Shown here in pieces: positions 12,184-21,847 of a DNA stretch of 64,000 nt. The position numbers were made by a program, and so were the translations under genes. Within the stretch, counting starts at the first letter, position 1; every line of letters begins with the position of its first letter. A model generated the notes under the pieces. The model saw nothing but the letters and a program-made list of their open reading frames with translations, had not been told where the DNA came from and searched no databases. The DNA is from Cololabis saira (Eukaryota; Chordata; Actinopteri; Beloniformes; Belonidae): contig NC_084607.1 in the NCBI RefSeq assembly GCF_033807715.1, forward strand, positions 14,210,441 through 14,274,440, read 5' to 3'.

Positions 12184-13579
12184 TATGGGCATGCCCTACT
12201 GCCCATTCGTCCCCTCTCGCTGCTTTGGTTTGGGGCTGTAGTGGTTGTGTTTAAGGTTTTTTTGGTTGTGCGGAGCTGGTTCTGGCCATGTTTGGGGTTA
12301 TTAATAATGGCCCATAAACCAAACCAAGGGCCTGCATGCACGTTGCGGTTTGAGCCACATTTACGGATGATTTATTCATATTCTCCCCCATAAAAATGCA
12401 AAGGTTTTGTTGCCATGGTAACAAGCCCCATAGGATAGAATGGGACAATTTGTCTTCAATATCTCAAAAGCTGTAAACAACAGCATAATGAGACCTCAGT
12501 ATGTTGTAGTCAACAGCAACCCAAGTCTTTTAACATTGGATCAAAGTCTCTACAATATCGCGTTGCTGCGCAACAAGCGTCCAAAATTTCCGTTAGCATT
12601 AAAATGAGCATAGTTGAATATCTCAAAATCCGTAAGAGCTAGCATGATGAGGCTAAAATATGTTGTAGTACAACTCGTCCCGGGTTTTTCGATGTTGTAA
12701 TGATGTCTGTACGATAAACCGTTCCCTAGCAACAAGCGTCCAAAGTAAAATGGATTTTTTTTTTAATTGAAAGTTAAAAATCGCAAAAACTGTAATAATT
12801 GGCATAATGAGGTTGAACAGTCCTTTATTGCCAATCGGGTCGAGTGTTTGAAAATTTGAACGATGTCTCTACGATAAAATTTGGCTGAGCAATAAGCGTC
12901 CGAATTTTCGCCTTTTTTTTGCTTTTTGGCATCTAGCGTTGCCACGGTAACACTTTTGACTGAGAAAAGTAATGCCCATCGAGGCACGATGAAGACGCAT
13001 CTGACGATGTATGCTATGTGTGGGTGAATGTTCCGGTTCAGGCTACATTAGGTCTTTTTTTCACCATGGTAAAAAGCCCCATCCGAATGAATGGGGCCAT
13101 TCAAAATTTTAACGATATCTCTACAATAAAGTTCGGCCGAGCAATAAGCGTCCGAATTTTCACCTTTTTTTTTTTCTTTTTGGCATCTAACGTTGCCACG
13201 GTAACCCTTTTGACTGAGAAAAGTAATGATCATCGAGGCACCATATAGATGCATCTAACGATGTATGCCATGCATGGGTGCACGTTGCGGTTTGGGCCGC
13301 ATTAACGGACGAAAAAAGTGTGCGGAATAATAAGAATAAGAAAAGGGAAACCTTTTCTGTATACTAATATGTCGCCTTCATTTTCATGTCTTTCCTCATT
13401 TTTTCGGGCATGTTTTATTTTTTGTGGATTTTTGTCTTCCATATCAGAGCGGGTTCATGCTGTACACCCACTGCTGCGCAGTGGGACTTTTGCGACTTTT
13501 GCAAAATGCTAGCAACATTGCCCTTTGGGCCATTCTGGACGATTACAATATGGTCATGCCACTACTTGGCATGCCCATA
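12184..13579. mobile_element. DNA element with TATGGGCATGCC ends and internal duplication
   Basis: Inverted ends TATGGGCATGCC lie at 12184-12195 and, reversed, 13568-13579. The 1.4-kb interior is non-coding and made of related sub-blocks that each repeat phrases such as AACAAGCGTCC or AATAAGCGTCCGAATTTT. Two blocks of about 249 bp are the clearest. It interrupts a LINE tail. Target duplication was not obvious. The superfamily is unknown to me. Part of the interior is shared with the interspersed element at 28779-30762. Confidence 0.6.
12836..13319 (+). repeat. Two tandem ~249-bp units inside the DNA element
   Basis: The first unit begins near 12863 (CGATGTCTCTACGATAAAAT) and the second near 13112 (CGATATCTCTACAATAAAGT). 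Both continue through AATAAGCGTCCGAATTTT, a T tract, TTGCCACGGTAAC and CTTTTGACTGAGAAAAGTAA to a conserved GATGTATGC region. Earlier, more diverged relatives of the unit start lie near 12540 and 12700. Confidence 0.8.
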
Positions 13580-13690
13580 ATTATTGTTATGTAATTGGCT
13601 TTGTATTAATTTGACTAATTTTGAATGAGAACTGATGTGTTTAAATACCTTAAAATGACATTTGTTGTGATTTGGCATAACATACATTGC

Positions 13691-14277
13691 TTTGAATTGA
13701 AAATCTAAAAGCCAACGTTTGACAGCACACCAAGGTAAGCGTGATCAGCCTCTATTTTCTACAAACTGTTCAGAGGAAATATCTATTCAATTGTGAGGAT
13801 GCAACAAATAAACATTTGATAGGTTCCCAAGACAACAAGGAGCAGTGGTCTGTTCATCAGAGTCAGCCACAGAGTTGCATGAATGTCTTTTCTCTCTGTT
13901 TCTGTTAATTGTTAAATATTTCATAACAAACAAGACCCAATTGACCAATTTTCAAATAGACTGAGGTTACAAGCTGGTGCTATTCCAATATTGGAATATC
14001 ACTGGCCTGAAGTTGTAGTGTTAAGTATTACTGCTTCAAATGTCTCAGCTGTATTTGACAACTGGAGCACCAGACATGTCCAGTTGTTTCCTTTAAAACC
14101 ACACAGAAGAATCCATTATATAAACATGTACATACTTACACAAGCAACTGAATTTGTATTTATCAGCCAATATGCACGGCACCTACTGTTTACAAAGAAC
14201 AGCTTTCCCAGGTAATCTCTCAAAGGTTTAGTTTATTGTAGATTGGTTTAGAGCTGTTCCTGTTCAGTTCCTGACCA
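13691..14277. other. No gene recognised
   Basis: Unassigned sequence; short frames only. Confidence 0.5.
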
Positions 14278-14400
14278 TCGACTGTATAAGAAGAACTGAA
14301 CAAATCCCCTGTGATGTCCCCAGTAGGTTTTATGAAGCGACTTTAAAGCCTCTGTTTCTAAACAGGTAGAACGAGCGGGCCTGGAAGCCGGCTGGATCAC
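14278..14400. repeat. Possible fragment of a dispersed fish repeat
   Basis: The phrases GACTGTATAAGAAGAACTG, TGATGTCCCCAGTAGGTTTT and GAAGCGACTTTAAAGCCTC occur in the order of a common fish dispersed repeat whose consensus pairs ACTGTATATA with a TGACGTCACC block. Identity is low; the call is tentative. Confidence 0.3.
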
Positions 14401-14649
14401 ACCCACCTTAGATCAATCAAGACAGATTGGCTATTTTAGCTTAGCGGGCTTAGTTTATGTTAATCTATGAAGCTAATTAACGTCACATTTCAATCATTCT
14501 GATCAACTCTGTTGAAATACCTTTCAAATATCGCGCTGTAAATTACATCCAAACCGCGTTCTGCCAGAGCTCAAACGAAGTGCTCCACTGGGACCTGCCG
14601 TAACTCGGCCTGAGGGGGAGGTCAGTTGCAGTTGCCTGTGGGTCAGAAG

Positions 14650-14709
14650 CCCACTGACAGGCCTGCAAGCCCACTGACAGGCCTGCAAGAACACTGACAG
14701 GCCTGCAAG
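14650..14709 (+). repeat. Three tandem copies of a 20-bp unit
   Basis: CCCACTGACAGGCCTGCAAG at 14650-14669 is repeated exactly at 14670-14689 and with two changes at 14690-14709. A partial block precedes it. It makes a small repetitive peptide in the antisense frames, which should not be read as a gene. Confidence 0.95.
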
Positions 14710-15095
14710 TCCCGAGCCAAGCGACAAGTCCCTGCAGTTTCATCCTCATATACTTCCATTTCAGCTTTACAAAAATAAGCCCAAATGCAAAAGCATTGTA
14801 AGCACTCCAACTGCCTACATGTTAATTAAGGGAAATGTGAAAGGTTCTACTAATGAAATGCAGTTGATTATTTGATCACCAGCGTCACCATGAGCTTCTC
14901 TACAAAAGCAGGAGTTTAGCCACTGAGCTGGGCTGAAGAATTAAGGTCCATGTAAAGATAAGTTAAAGGATTAAACACATAAACAATGACCTTGGAGAAG
15001 TAATTGCTGTTCCTCTTTAGTCTGTGCAGTGTTAAAAGGTATTTTTCCAAACAATTTGGCTTTTATTATTTTAAGATTAATACATAATATTCATA
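14710..15095. other. No gene recognised
   Basis: Unassigned sequence without motifs. Confidence 0.5.
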
Positions 15096-15099
15096 TGTC

Positions 15100-15450
15100 A
15101 AAAACATTTAAGACAGCTATCTGTCCTCCCAGGAGTGAACATCCTGGCAAGATCACCTCAAGGTCCGAAAGCGCAAAGCTCAGAGAAATTACAAAAAAAA
15201 CCCCAAGAGCTGTGTGTCAGGCTCTGCTGGCTTCAATAAGTATTAAATGTTGAAAGTTCATGACAGCACAATAAGAAATCTAAACCAGTATGACTTGTTT
15301 CGAAGGGGCTGCCAGGAGAAAACCTCTCGTCTCTCATAGTTTCATAGTTTTCAGATGTTTTTTTACGGTTTGCATCCAAACAAACCACAAGATTTGTGGA
15401 ACACCATTTTGACAGATGAGGCCGGAATGGAGATAGTTGGCAAAAAAAGA
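15100..15450 (+). pseudogene. Tc1-like transposase fragment (N-terminal to central part)
   Basis: Successive blocks match a fish Tc1-like gene: GAACATCCTGGCAAGATCACC, CTCAGAGAAATTAC, the AAAACCCCAAGAGCTGTGTG block, AAAGTTCATGACAGCACAAT, GGGCTGCCAGGAGAAAACCTC, then TCCAAACAAACCACAAGATTTGTGGAAC near 15370 and GACAGATGAGGCC near 15411, where the first catalytic Asp region lies. The fragment ends at an A-rich stretch near 15450. Frames are broken. Confidence 0.8.
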
Positions 15451-18030
15451 AAAAAAACAATCCCATGAGTAAAAAAAAAAACACCTCATTACACACTACA
15501 AAATACTTTGAATTAAATTTACTTCACATGTCCATTGTGGGTTCTCCATTACAATATCCTTCTCATTAATTTTTACTGACTCTTGTTGCATCATTAAGCC
15601 TGGCAGTCTGGAGCCGCTGCCCCCAATGATTTCAGAAACGCCTCGGATCTCAAGACACGAAGAATATTAAAAAAAGAAAGAAAGAAACAAAAAACATATC
15701 TACTACAGTCATAAATCAACCCCCCCCCCCCCCAAAAAAAAGGAAATAAATTATAATATGGTAATATGCTATCATTTGCCCCCAAAAGACAGATTCATAT
15801 AGCACAGAATCTGCACCTGCCCCACACTACCCGGCACCATAGACTGCCAGCTACATGCAGGTATTTTGTACACGTTGAAATGATGAAGGCGTAAGGAGGT
15901 GCAGGTGAGACTGGACAGGATGAAGAAACTATTTTCCCCTGTTACTGATGTGTGGCACTTCTTCATGCGTGCTCAGGTTGGTGAAGTGGATGGTAAGACA
16001 GAGCAAGGAGAAATGTCTAAAAAGAACACGATGAGAAAAAAAAACAAAATAATCATTAAAACACACACACACAAACAAAGAGTAGAAATTGTGTGAGTAT
16101 GGTTAAATGTATTGATGAAACTTATTTTAATGCACATTTATAATTTGAGAAATGATCAGAAACATTTGGCCACAATTCAAAAGTAGTAGTTTTTGAGTTT
16201 TATTCCTGAAAAAAAGTTGACACAGGATTTTCTGTCTGTTTGATTTCATGTTATAAAAGTCAACCAATGAAAATTACTGGCAAAACATCAAATGGTCTTA
16301 AATATTTTGAAAAAATCTGTCTTATACAAATCAAAAGATTTCTGAGGGGGTTGCCCCACAACCCCCTGTGATTGTGAGATCTTAGCAGCACCCCTGCTCC
16401 TGGGAGCACAGCTGCAGTCAGAATCCATGAGTGTTTTATAGGCAAAAGATTGTATTATTATTTAGAAGCAGTGGGTGTCGTGGTCGAATCACCTCTGCCA
16501 TCAACGAGTCGACACAAGTCACACTTCAGCATGAATGTTTTATGTGTTGCTCTTCGGCACAATGCTGACATTTCAGGGAATCAAACACTCACAGGTTCGC
16601 TAGTGAGACAATTTAATACAGCAAAAATAGTGTTAAAGGATTAGGGTTAAATAATAAATAAATATATAATAATAATACCAAAGACAATGGACAAGGGGAT
16701 CAGGAAACATTGGGGTATTACACTGAGGTAAAGCAGTGAAGCCATTGTGCTGGTCTGGTATATGAAATATAAATGAATGATGTGTCACTGTAGCTCCCTT
16801 TGCATTAAATCCAATCCTGGTCAAAAATTGATGAGGCAGCTGACAGCTGCGTCTTTTCATCATGCTTGATCACTCATCATTACATCTGGTCCCGACAACG
16901 GTTTACATTCTCTGTCATCATAAATTTACCAGCTAATTGTTACTCAATGATAAACCATCCACCTGCACTCTCTCTTTCAGCCTGGAGATAAGGTTTGAAG
17001 GAGCACGCTTGACCCCACGAGTGGCAGGAAAGCTTCCCAGTTCTGAATACAAATCAGATTTGAATCATGACTTGATGTACTGTGCGAAGGATAATCTGAA
17101 ATGCACAATTCTTTATAGACCAGATGGTTGCAGTTCGATCTAAGATTCATTTTATTTCTCCACCTTTGGATTTGTTACATCTTCTATAATTTAAAATTTT
17201 ACAGATTGTGTCTGATCCATTCCCTATATTCTCGTCTCAAAAAACAGTAGTTTGAGTTTGCCACACCTATTTTTTTCCACATATAATTACTTTTAATCTT
17301 TTAATCGTTTTCTTAATTTTTGCATTGAAGGAAAATGTCATTGTTTTAATTGGAACAATACGGAGCGTATTATTGTTCTGATTTACTGTTTTAGTGAGTG
17401 GCAGCATGTCAATACGTTTGTTCAGTGGACTGAGTCTGTTGCAACCACTGCATGCCAATGCTGACAATGTATAAATGATGCACGACTCAAAGTCATGTCA
17501 GGTTTTTGCCTCGAGCGATCCAGCTCCAGAGCAAAACACTGCAGACCAGTGCTGGGATATAAAAAAAATGGTAGGTGCAGGAAAACATGAAATATGTATT
17601 GTCAGTCACTTACAGTTAATCACCAATCTTACCACTATGAGAAAAAAAAATTGGTTTAAAAGAGTGAAATCAAAGAAAGAAGGTAAAGTACTGATGTTCA
17701 TGAGGTCAAACAAGTTTGCACGGTAGTACATTCAGTGGGCCGATTTCCTGTCTGTTGGAAGTTCCAGTTTTTGCATTAGAACTCAGTGTGAAAAGATTGT
17801 TTATTAACAAGTTTTAGTTTCTTTTTATTGACCTACAATAACCTCTGTTCCTAAAACCACCTGGGACGGTACATTCATTTGAATAGTGAAGAAAAAAAGA
17901 CTTATCATTTAATTGAAAAGCAAATTGGCAGCAGAAGAAATCAGAAGTAGATAAAAAGTAGTATAAGTACAATACCGTGCGGAAGATATAAAATTACCGT
18001 GTCTTATATGGCTCTAATAGAGTTGAAGTG
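15451..18030. other. No gene recognised
   Basis: 2.6 kb of unassigned sequence. Contains a run of 14 C at 15720-15733 followed by A7, an ACAC run near 16060 and A-rich tracts. No frame over 83 codons and no family motif seen. Confidence 0.5.
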
Positions 18031-18053
18031 AAATTAATCGTTTGACAGCTCTA
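18031..18053 (-). mobile_element. Solo hAT terminal repeat
   Basis: These 23 bases are the exact reverse complement of 18146-18168, the terminus of the next hAT element. The end motif is TAGAGCTGTCAAACG on the minus strand. No hAT interior lies to its left. It is most simply the surviving right end of a deleted element that also abutted the (TA)n tract, or an inverted end duplication. Confidence 0.8.

Positions 18054-18059
<6 letters not shown>

Positions 18060-18143
<84 letters not shown>
18060..18143. repeat. (TA)n array between two inverted hAT ends
   Basis: About 84 bp of pure TA dinucleotide, flanked left by the solo end at 18031-18053 and right by the inverted identical end at 18146-18168. 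The whole 18031-18168 block is a near-perfect palindrome and should extrude readily as a cruciform. Confidence 0.97.
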
Positions 18144-18146
<3 letters not shown>

Positions 18147-18818
18147 AGAGCTGTCAAACGATTAATTTTTATAATCGCGATTAATCGCATGTTGTCCATA
18201 GTTAATCGCATATTTATCGCACATTTATTCACAAATATTTTTGCAGCGCCACCTTCGCCACGACGGCCGTCGGGGGTACTGGAGCCAACAGCGAAGCCGG
18301 CACGGGAGAACGCGCATGCAGCGTCATTTGACGTCACATCCGCAGGACAGCGCGGGAAATTCGGGCCCGGAATTGCAGCACATTTTGCAGCACACAGCCT
18401 GTGCAAGGCAACAGAGAGATACACTAGAGGGCTCATTATTTTTGGTTTGGAACGCTTCATCTGACATTATTACTAGAAAACTTAAAACGTATACGAATAT
18501 TTTTCATAAATCCTGCCTCAATCCTGCCTCATGCTCCTTTAAGGTATTTTTTTTTAAAGGGGACATATTATGGCATTTAATGTATATTTTAAAAAGGCCT
18601 TGAATGCCTTAAAAACAATCTAAAGCTTGTTTTTTCTACATACATCAGAAATTCAGCCTGTGAGCCATTTCTATAGTTTTACCGCTTCTAACCCCTTTTT
18701 CTGTGCCTCATTCTTAGGGAAGGGGGGGTATGATAATGAGGCTCTGTGCTGATTGGCTCCCTGAATGACGTGTAGCAGGGGAGGAGCATAAGCCTGGCAT
18801 TCAGTTACACGGATCTTA

Positions 18819-18906
18819 AAGCCTGATTTACGTTTCTGCGTTAAATCGACGCGTACCCTACGCCGCAGGCTCTGTGTTGGTGAAACGCAGAACCGTAAAT
18901 CAGCTT
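18819..18906. mobile_element. 88-bp Harbinger-like miniature element with TTA duplication
   Basis: Imperfect palindrome beginning AAGCCTGATTTACG and ending, inverted, AAGCTGATTTACGG, flanked by TTA on both sides (18816-18818 and 18907-18909). Three-base TWA duplications are characteristic of PIF/Harbinger. A relative with TAA duplication lies at 39789-39906; a right-half-only piece lies at 19371-19425. It is the third nesting level: miniature element within TTAA element within hAT. Confidence 0.7.
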
Positions 18907-18937
18907 TTAGTCAACTCGTCTTCCCACAGGAAGACTT

Positions 18938-18964
18938 ACAACCACACACACACACACACACACA
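18938..18964 (+). repeat. Short (CA)n tract
   Basis: About 13 CA dinucleotides just right of the miniature element, inside the TTAA-flanked element. Confidence 0.85.
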
Positions 18965-19183
18965 TAAACACAAGCATACAAATGTGGTATTTAAAAATAG
19001 AGCGGGAGCAAAACTTAGTTTGATTGTGCTTTATTTAAGTTATTACATTAATCAAACCCATAGAAATCTCCATCCTCCGTTTCTTCATTCATCCGAGTCT
19101 GATCAATGAGTCCAGGAGAACTGCAGCTGCAACGGGCAGAGCCGGCGCTGGCCGCGCGCCTTCAACAGTAAAAGACGGAGCCC

Positions 19184-19227
19184 GCCGCCCGAGCGGGAGC
19201 CGACGCATCGGCTCCCGCTCGGGCGGC
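19184..19227. repeat. Perfect 20-bp GC-rich palindrome, 4-nt loop
   Basis: GCCGCCCGAGCGGGAGCCGA at 19184-19203 is exactly reverse-complemented at 19208-19227, with CGCA between. It lies in a GC-rich core (about 19140-19425) that contrasts with the AT-rich surroundings, and is followed by repeated phrases around CCGGTC and GGAGGAACCAC. Confidence 0.95.
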
Positions 19228-20245
19228 AGTTCCTCCCAGAGGAACCACCGCCCGGTCCTCCCGGAGGAACCACGGCCCGGTCTTTGGGCAGAGACGCGTC
19301 TTCGGGCCCGCCTCTGCAGAGCAGCTCCCCGGGAGCAGCGTCTCCTTCTCCGCTCCAGGCGCCCCGCCACGGAGCCTACGCCGTAGGCTCTGCGTTGGTG
19401 TAACGCGGAACCATAAATCAGCCTTTTGCTTGGAAGATCTGAAATGAACAGAAAAAAAAAAAAAAAAAAGGTCTGTGAGCGGCCCCGGAGCTCCGAGCTA
19501 AGCTAAATACTTAGCCCATGCAAAGATCATACTTGTAGACAAATATAAATAACATAAAAAAATAACGTTCTTACCGCTCTCGTGTGCAGTTGCCGGGTCC
19601 GTGCTGTTGGTACTGATCCTTTTATAAGGGTAAGTGTCGATGCAAAACCTCGTCTTAACTGTCCCTCGCTGTGGAAACAGCCACCGCTGCTGAACAATGG
19701 CTGGAGCTCCAGCGTAGAGAGCTGGTTGTGGGCTTGGTTTCAGCAGCGGGGGCCGACCTATGGAAATGAGCGCCTAGGGTGACGTCACCCTAGGCGCAGA
19801 TTCAGAATGGCTCAAAAAAAGGTCACGTGACACTGGAAGACTCAGTCAGGGGGGGGAGCAGACCCTGCAGAATTCCATGGTATTTTATCTTCCCTGTGCT
19901 GGCAGGGTGAGGGGAGACCACTTTATATATGTTAAAACAAGAAAAAACATGTTTTTCATAATAGGTCCCCTTTAATGTTTTTAATACTGTTAACAACATG
20001 AAAGAGGGCAAATATGCTTGCTTTATGCCAGTGTTTATTCAACCTTCCACAAAAAAAAGCTTTTGACCTGAATGTAAGATTCCTTGTTAAGCAGCTCAAT
20101 GTAAAACAATGAACCATATGCATCGCAAACGTACAAGAAGTGCATTGGTCAGTTAAATTTTCCATGGAATTATGTCTAACCTCATATGGAGGAAAATAAA
20201 AGGCTCAAAATATCCCCTTCTCCTAAGTGGGATCAAAATCTATCG

Positions 20246-20452
20246 CTATCCACCGTTGTCTGCTTTTGACGAGGGGGGGGGCGGTGCGCTCTCTGCATCG
20301 GTCTTGTGTTTGGCTTGCAAGTGGTATTTGAGAATCGACTTACTTCGATGGTAATTAATTTCAAATCGACAGTACATGCAAATAACTTTAGTCTTGTCCA
20401 GCGAACCATCTTTTGGAAAGTGAATGCAGTAGTCCACCATACTTTTCCTCAA
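20246..20452 (-). pseudogene. BED-type zinc finger of a hAT transposase (N-terminal fragment)
   Basis: The 68-codon frame has Cys25 and Cys28 (VICMYC), then His44 and His49 (YHLQAKH) in the C-x2-C...H-x4-H spacing of BED fingers, preceded by an aromatic VDYCIHF segment. BED fingers are the N-terminal DNA-binding part of many hAT transposases. Reading direction runs inward from the right end of hAT 18146-20562, so this is its first coding exon. The downstream catalytic region is gone beyond the TTAA element insertion. The domain itself is unbroken, but there is no sign of host use. Confidence 0.7.
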
Positions 20453-20559
20453 GCTACGGGTGCCGTAGACTGCCAGAAATTATATAATGCGCTTTTTTAA
20501 TCCTGCGCGTTAATCGTGCGTTAAAAAAATTGTAGGCGTTAAGAGGACGTTTGACAGCC

Positions 20560-20562
<3 letters not shown>

Positions 20563-20655
<93 letters not shown>

Positions 20656-20660
20656 TATAT
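20563..20660. repeat. (TA)n array between two hAT elements
   Basis: Nearly pure TA with one CA interruption near 20625 and TATTATATTATAT at the right. It directly joins the right end of hAT 18146-20562 to the left end of hAT-like 20661-21288. Confidence 0.97.
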
Positions 20661-21288
20661 TAGTGCTGTCAAGCGATTAAAAAAACTGAGCGATTGATTA
20701 ATATCTGTAATTAATTCATCTAATTAATCTATTTTTTAATGTCACCTAAAAATTGCTGAAAAAAGCCCTCAACTTAAGGTGTTTTCCTTTAAATTCATTA
20801 CATTATTGTGGCATGTCAAAAGATTGATATATAACAACATAAAAGTGCCTTTATAAAGTAATTTAGGCTATTTATTTTTCTAACAGACTTGAGCAAATGC
20901 AGTCCTAGCCTTTTACATCCACTTGGCAAGAACATTTGCCAGCCTCTCTGCTACAGACGTGTGCATGCACGTTGGTGTTCTCCTCGAGTTTAGTCATCCC
21001 CATGACTCTCCAGCTACAACGGGAGCCTACCAGCGTATGCTAAACAAGCCCAAACAATGAGACAGCCAATCAATGTCCACTTCAAGGTGTCACTGACCAT
21101 TGTTTTCCACCCACAACTCAAGCACAAGAAGCCCACCACATAAACACAGATCTTATAATAAAAGCAAATCGCAACAAGACAAAGTAAAGTTAGAGATTAA
21201 AAAATAGATAAAGCAATTAAAAAACATAATGCGCTAAATATGCCTGTAATTAATTCATCGCAATTAACGCGCTAATTTCACCCCCCTA
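20661..21288. mobile_element. Non-autonomous hAT-like element in (TA)n
   Basis: Begins TAGTGCTGTCAAGCGATTAA, a form of the same end family as 18146-20562, and ends inverted as TAGGGGGGTGAAATTAGCGC with AATTAACGCGCTAATT subterminal repeats. TA repeats flank both sides. The 628-bp interior has no coding motif. The two ends differ beyond the first bases, so one has drifted or was exchanged. Confidence 0.6.

Positions 21289-21322
<34 letters not shown>
21289..21322. repeat. (TA)n array between two hAT elements
   Basis: Thirty-four bases of TA with one GTA interruption, joining the preceding hAT-like element to the next. The last eight bases (21315-21322) are ATATATAT, identical to 24021-24028 on the far side of the next element. 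Confidence 0.97.
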
Positions 21323-21419
21323 TAGGGGTGTAACGATACGGTACAATACACGATATTGAGGTCACAAGTACGATACGATATTATAGCAGTATTTTTTTAA
21401 CAACCTTGAATGAGGAACA

Positions 21420-21775
21420 TCCATCCATTATCTATACCTGCTTTATCCTTTGCAGGGTCACGGGGGTCTACTGGAGCCTATCCCAGCTATTTTCAGGCAA
21501 GAGGCAGGGGTTACACCCTGGTCGCCAGTCCATCGCAGGGCCACATATACAGACAAACAACCAGACACCCTCACACTCACACGGGCGATTTAGAATCATC
21601 AATTAACCTAGCATGCATGTTTTTGGACTGTGGGAGGAAACCGGAGTACCCGGAGAAAACCCACGCAAGCACGGGGAGCACATGCAAACTCCACACAGAA
21701 AGACCCTGCTGGGCCTGGGAGTTGAACCGGGGACCTTCTTGCTGTGAGGCTGTGCTAACCACTAAGCCACCGTGC
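21420..21775 (-). mobile_element. Dispersed retroposon with 11-bp target duplication
   Basis: The flanks carry AATGAGGAACA at 21409-21419 and 21776-21786. The left edge is a CATCCATCCATT tract, equivalent to an (ATGG)n 3' tail on the minus strand. The body contains TGCAGGGTCACGGGGGTCTA and CATGCATGTTTTTGGACTGT, both hallmarks of a very common fish repeat. Variable-length duplications and a simple-repeat tail indicate LINE-mediated insertion. The parent family is not clear to me. Fragments occur at 26664-26745 and 48695-48822. Confidence 0.75.
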
Positions 21776-21847
21776 AATGAGGAACAAATGACTGGAAAAA
21801 ATGACTGGAAAAATTTTTTATTTTATTTGAAAGACACAAAATACAAA

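Larger units (their letters stand above)
11935..13690 (+). mobile_element. L2-type LINE 3' untranslated tail, split by a DNA element
   Basis: The left half (11935-12183) contains CAACTGGTTGAGGCAGATAA and GGGGATTGTATCGAAGAAAA, and the right half (13580-13690) contains ACATTTGTTGTGATTTGGCA. These occur in this order in the 3' tails of abundant fish L2-type LINEs. The same pairing occurs at 47440-47610 in this window without the inserted element, which supports the split reading. No coding sequence is left. Confidence 0.65.
18558..19971. mobile_element. TTAA-flanked DNA element (Kolobok- or piggyBac-like), nested
   Basis: Left end AGGGGACATATTATG and right end, inverted, AGGGGACCTATTATG, each bounded by TTAA (18554-18557 and 19972-19975). 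TTAA target sites are specific to a few superfamilies, including Kolobok and piggyBac. The 1414-bp interior lacks a transposase and contains an 88-bp Harbinger-like miniature element and a GC-rich palindromic core. It lies inside the hAT element 18146-20562 and is therefore younger. A reversed truncated copy lies at 4113-4504. Confidence 0.8.
18146..20562. mobile_element. hAT element with BED-finger remnant, carrying a nested element
   Basis: Ends are TAGAGCTGTCAAACG (left) and, inverted, TAGGGCTGTCAAACG (right, 20548-20562). Both flanks are TA repeat; the 8-bp flanks are ATATATGT and ATATATAT, compatible with a hAT duplication. Internal subterminal sequence shows the ATTAATCGCGATTAATCGCA type of repeats known from fish hAT families. 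A BED-type zinc finger is encoded near the right end on the minus strand. A 1.4-kb TTAA element (18558-19971) is inserted within it. No transposase catalytic domain remains. Confidence 0.8.

Noticed and set aside
11796..12341. 181-codon minus-strand frame
   Set aside because: Spans the junction of a LINE 3' tail and a DNA element in antisense; no domain.
18014..18464. Frames of 140-148 codons on both strands
   Set aside because: They read through the (TA)n array as Ile-Tyr repeats and into hAT subterminal sequence; not coding.
19089..19370. 93-codon Arg-rich frame
   Set aside because: Product of the GC-rich palindromic block; no homology-like motif.
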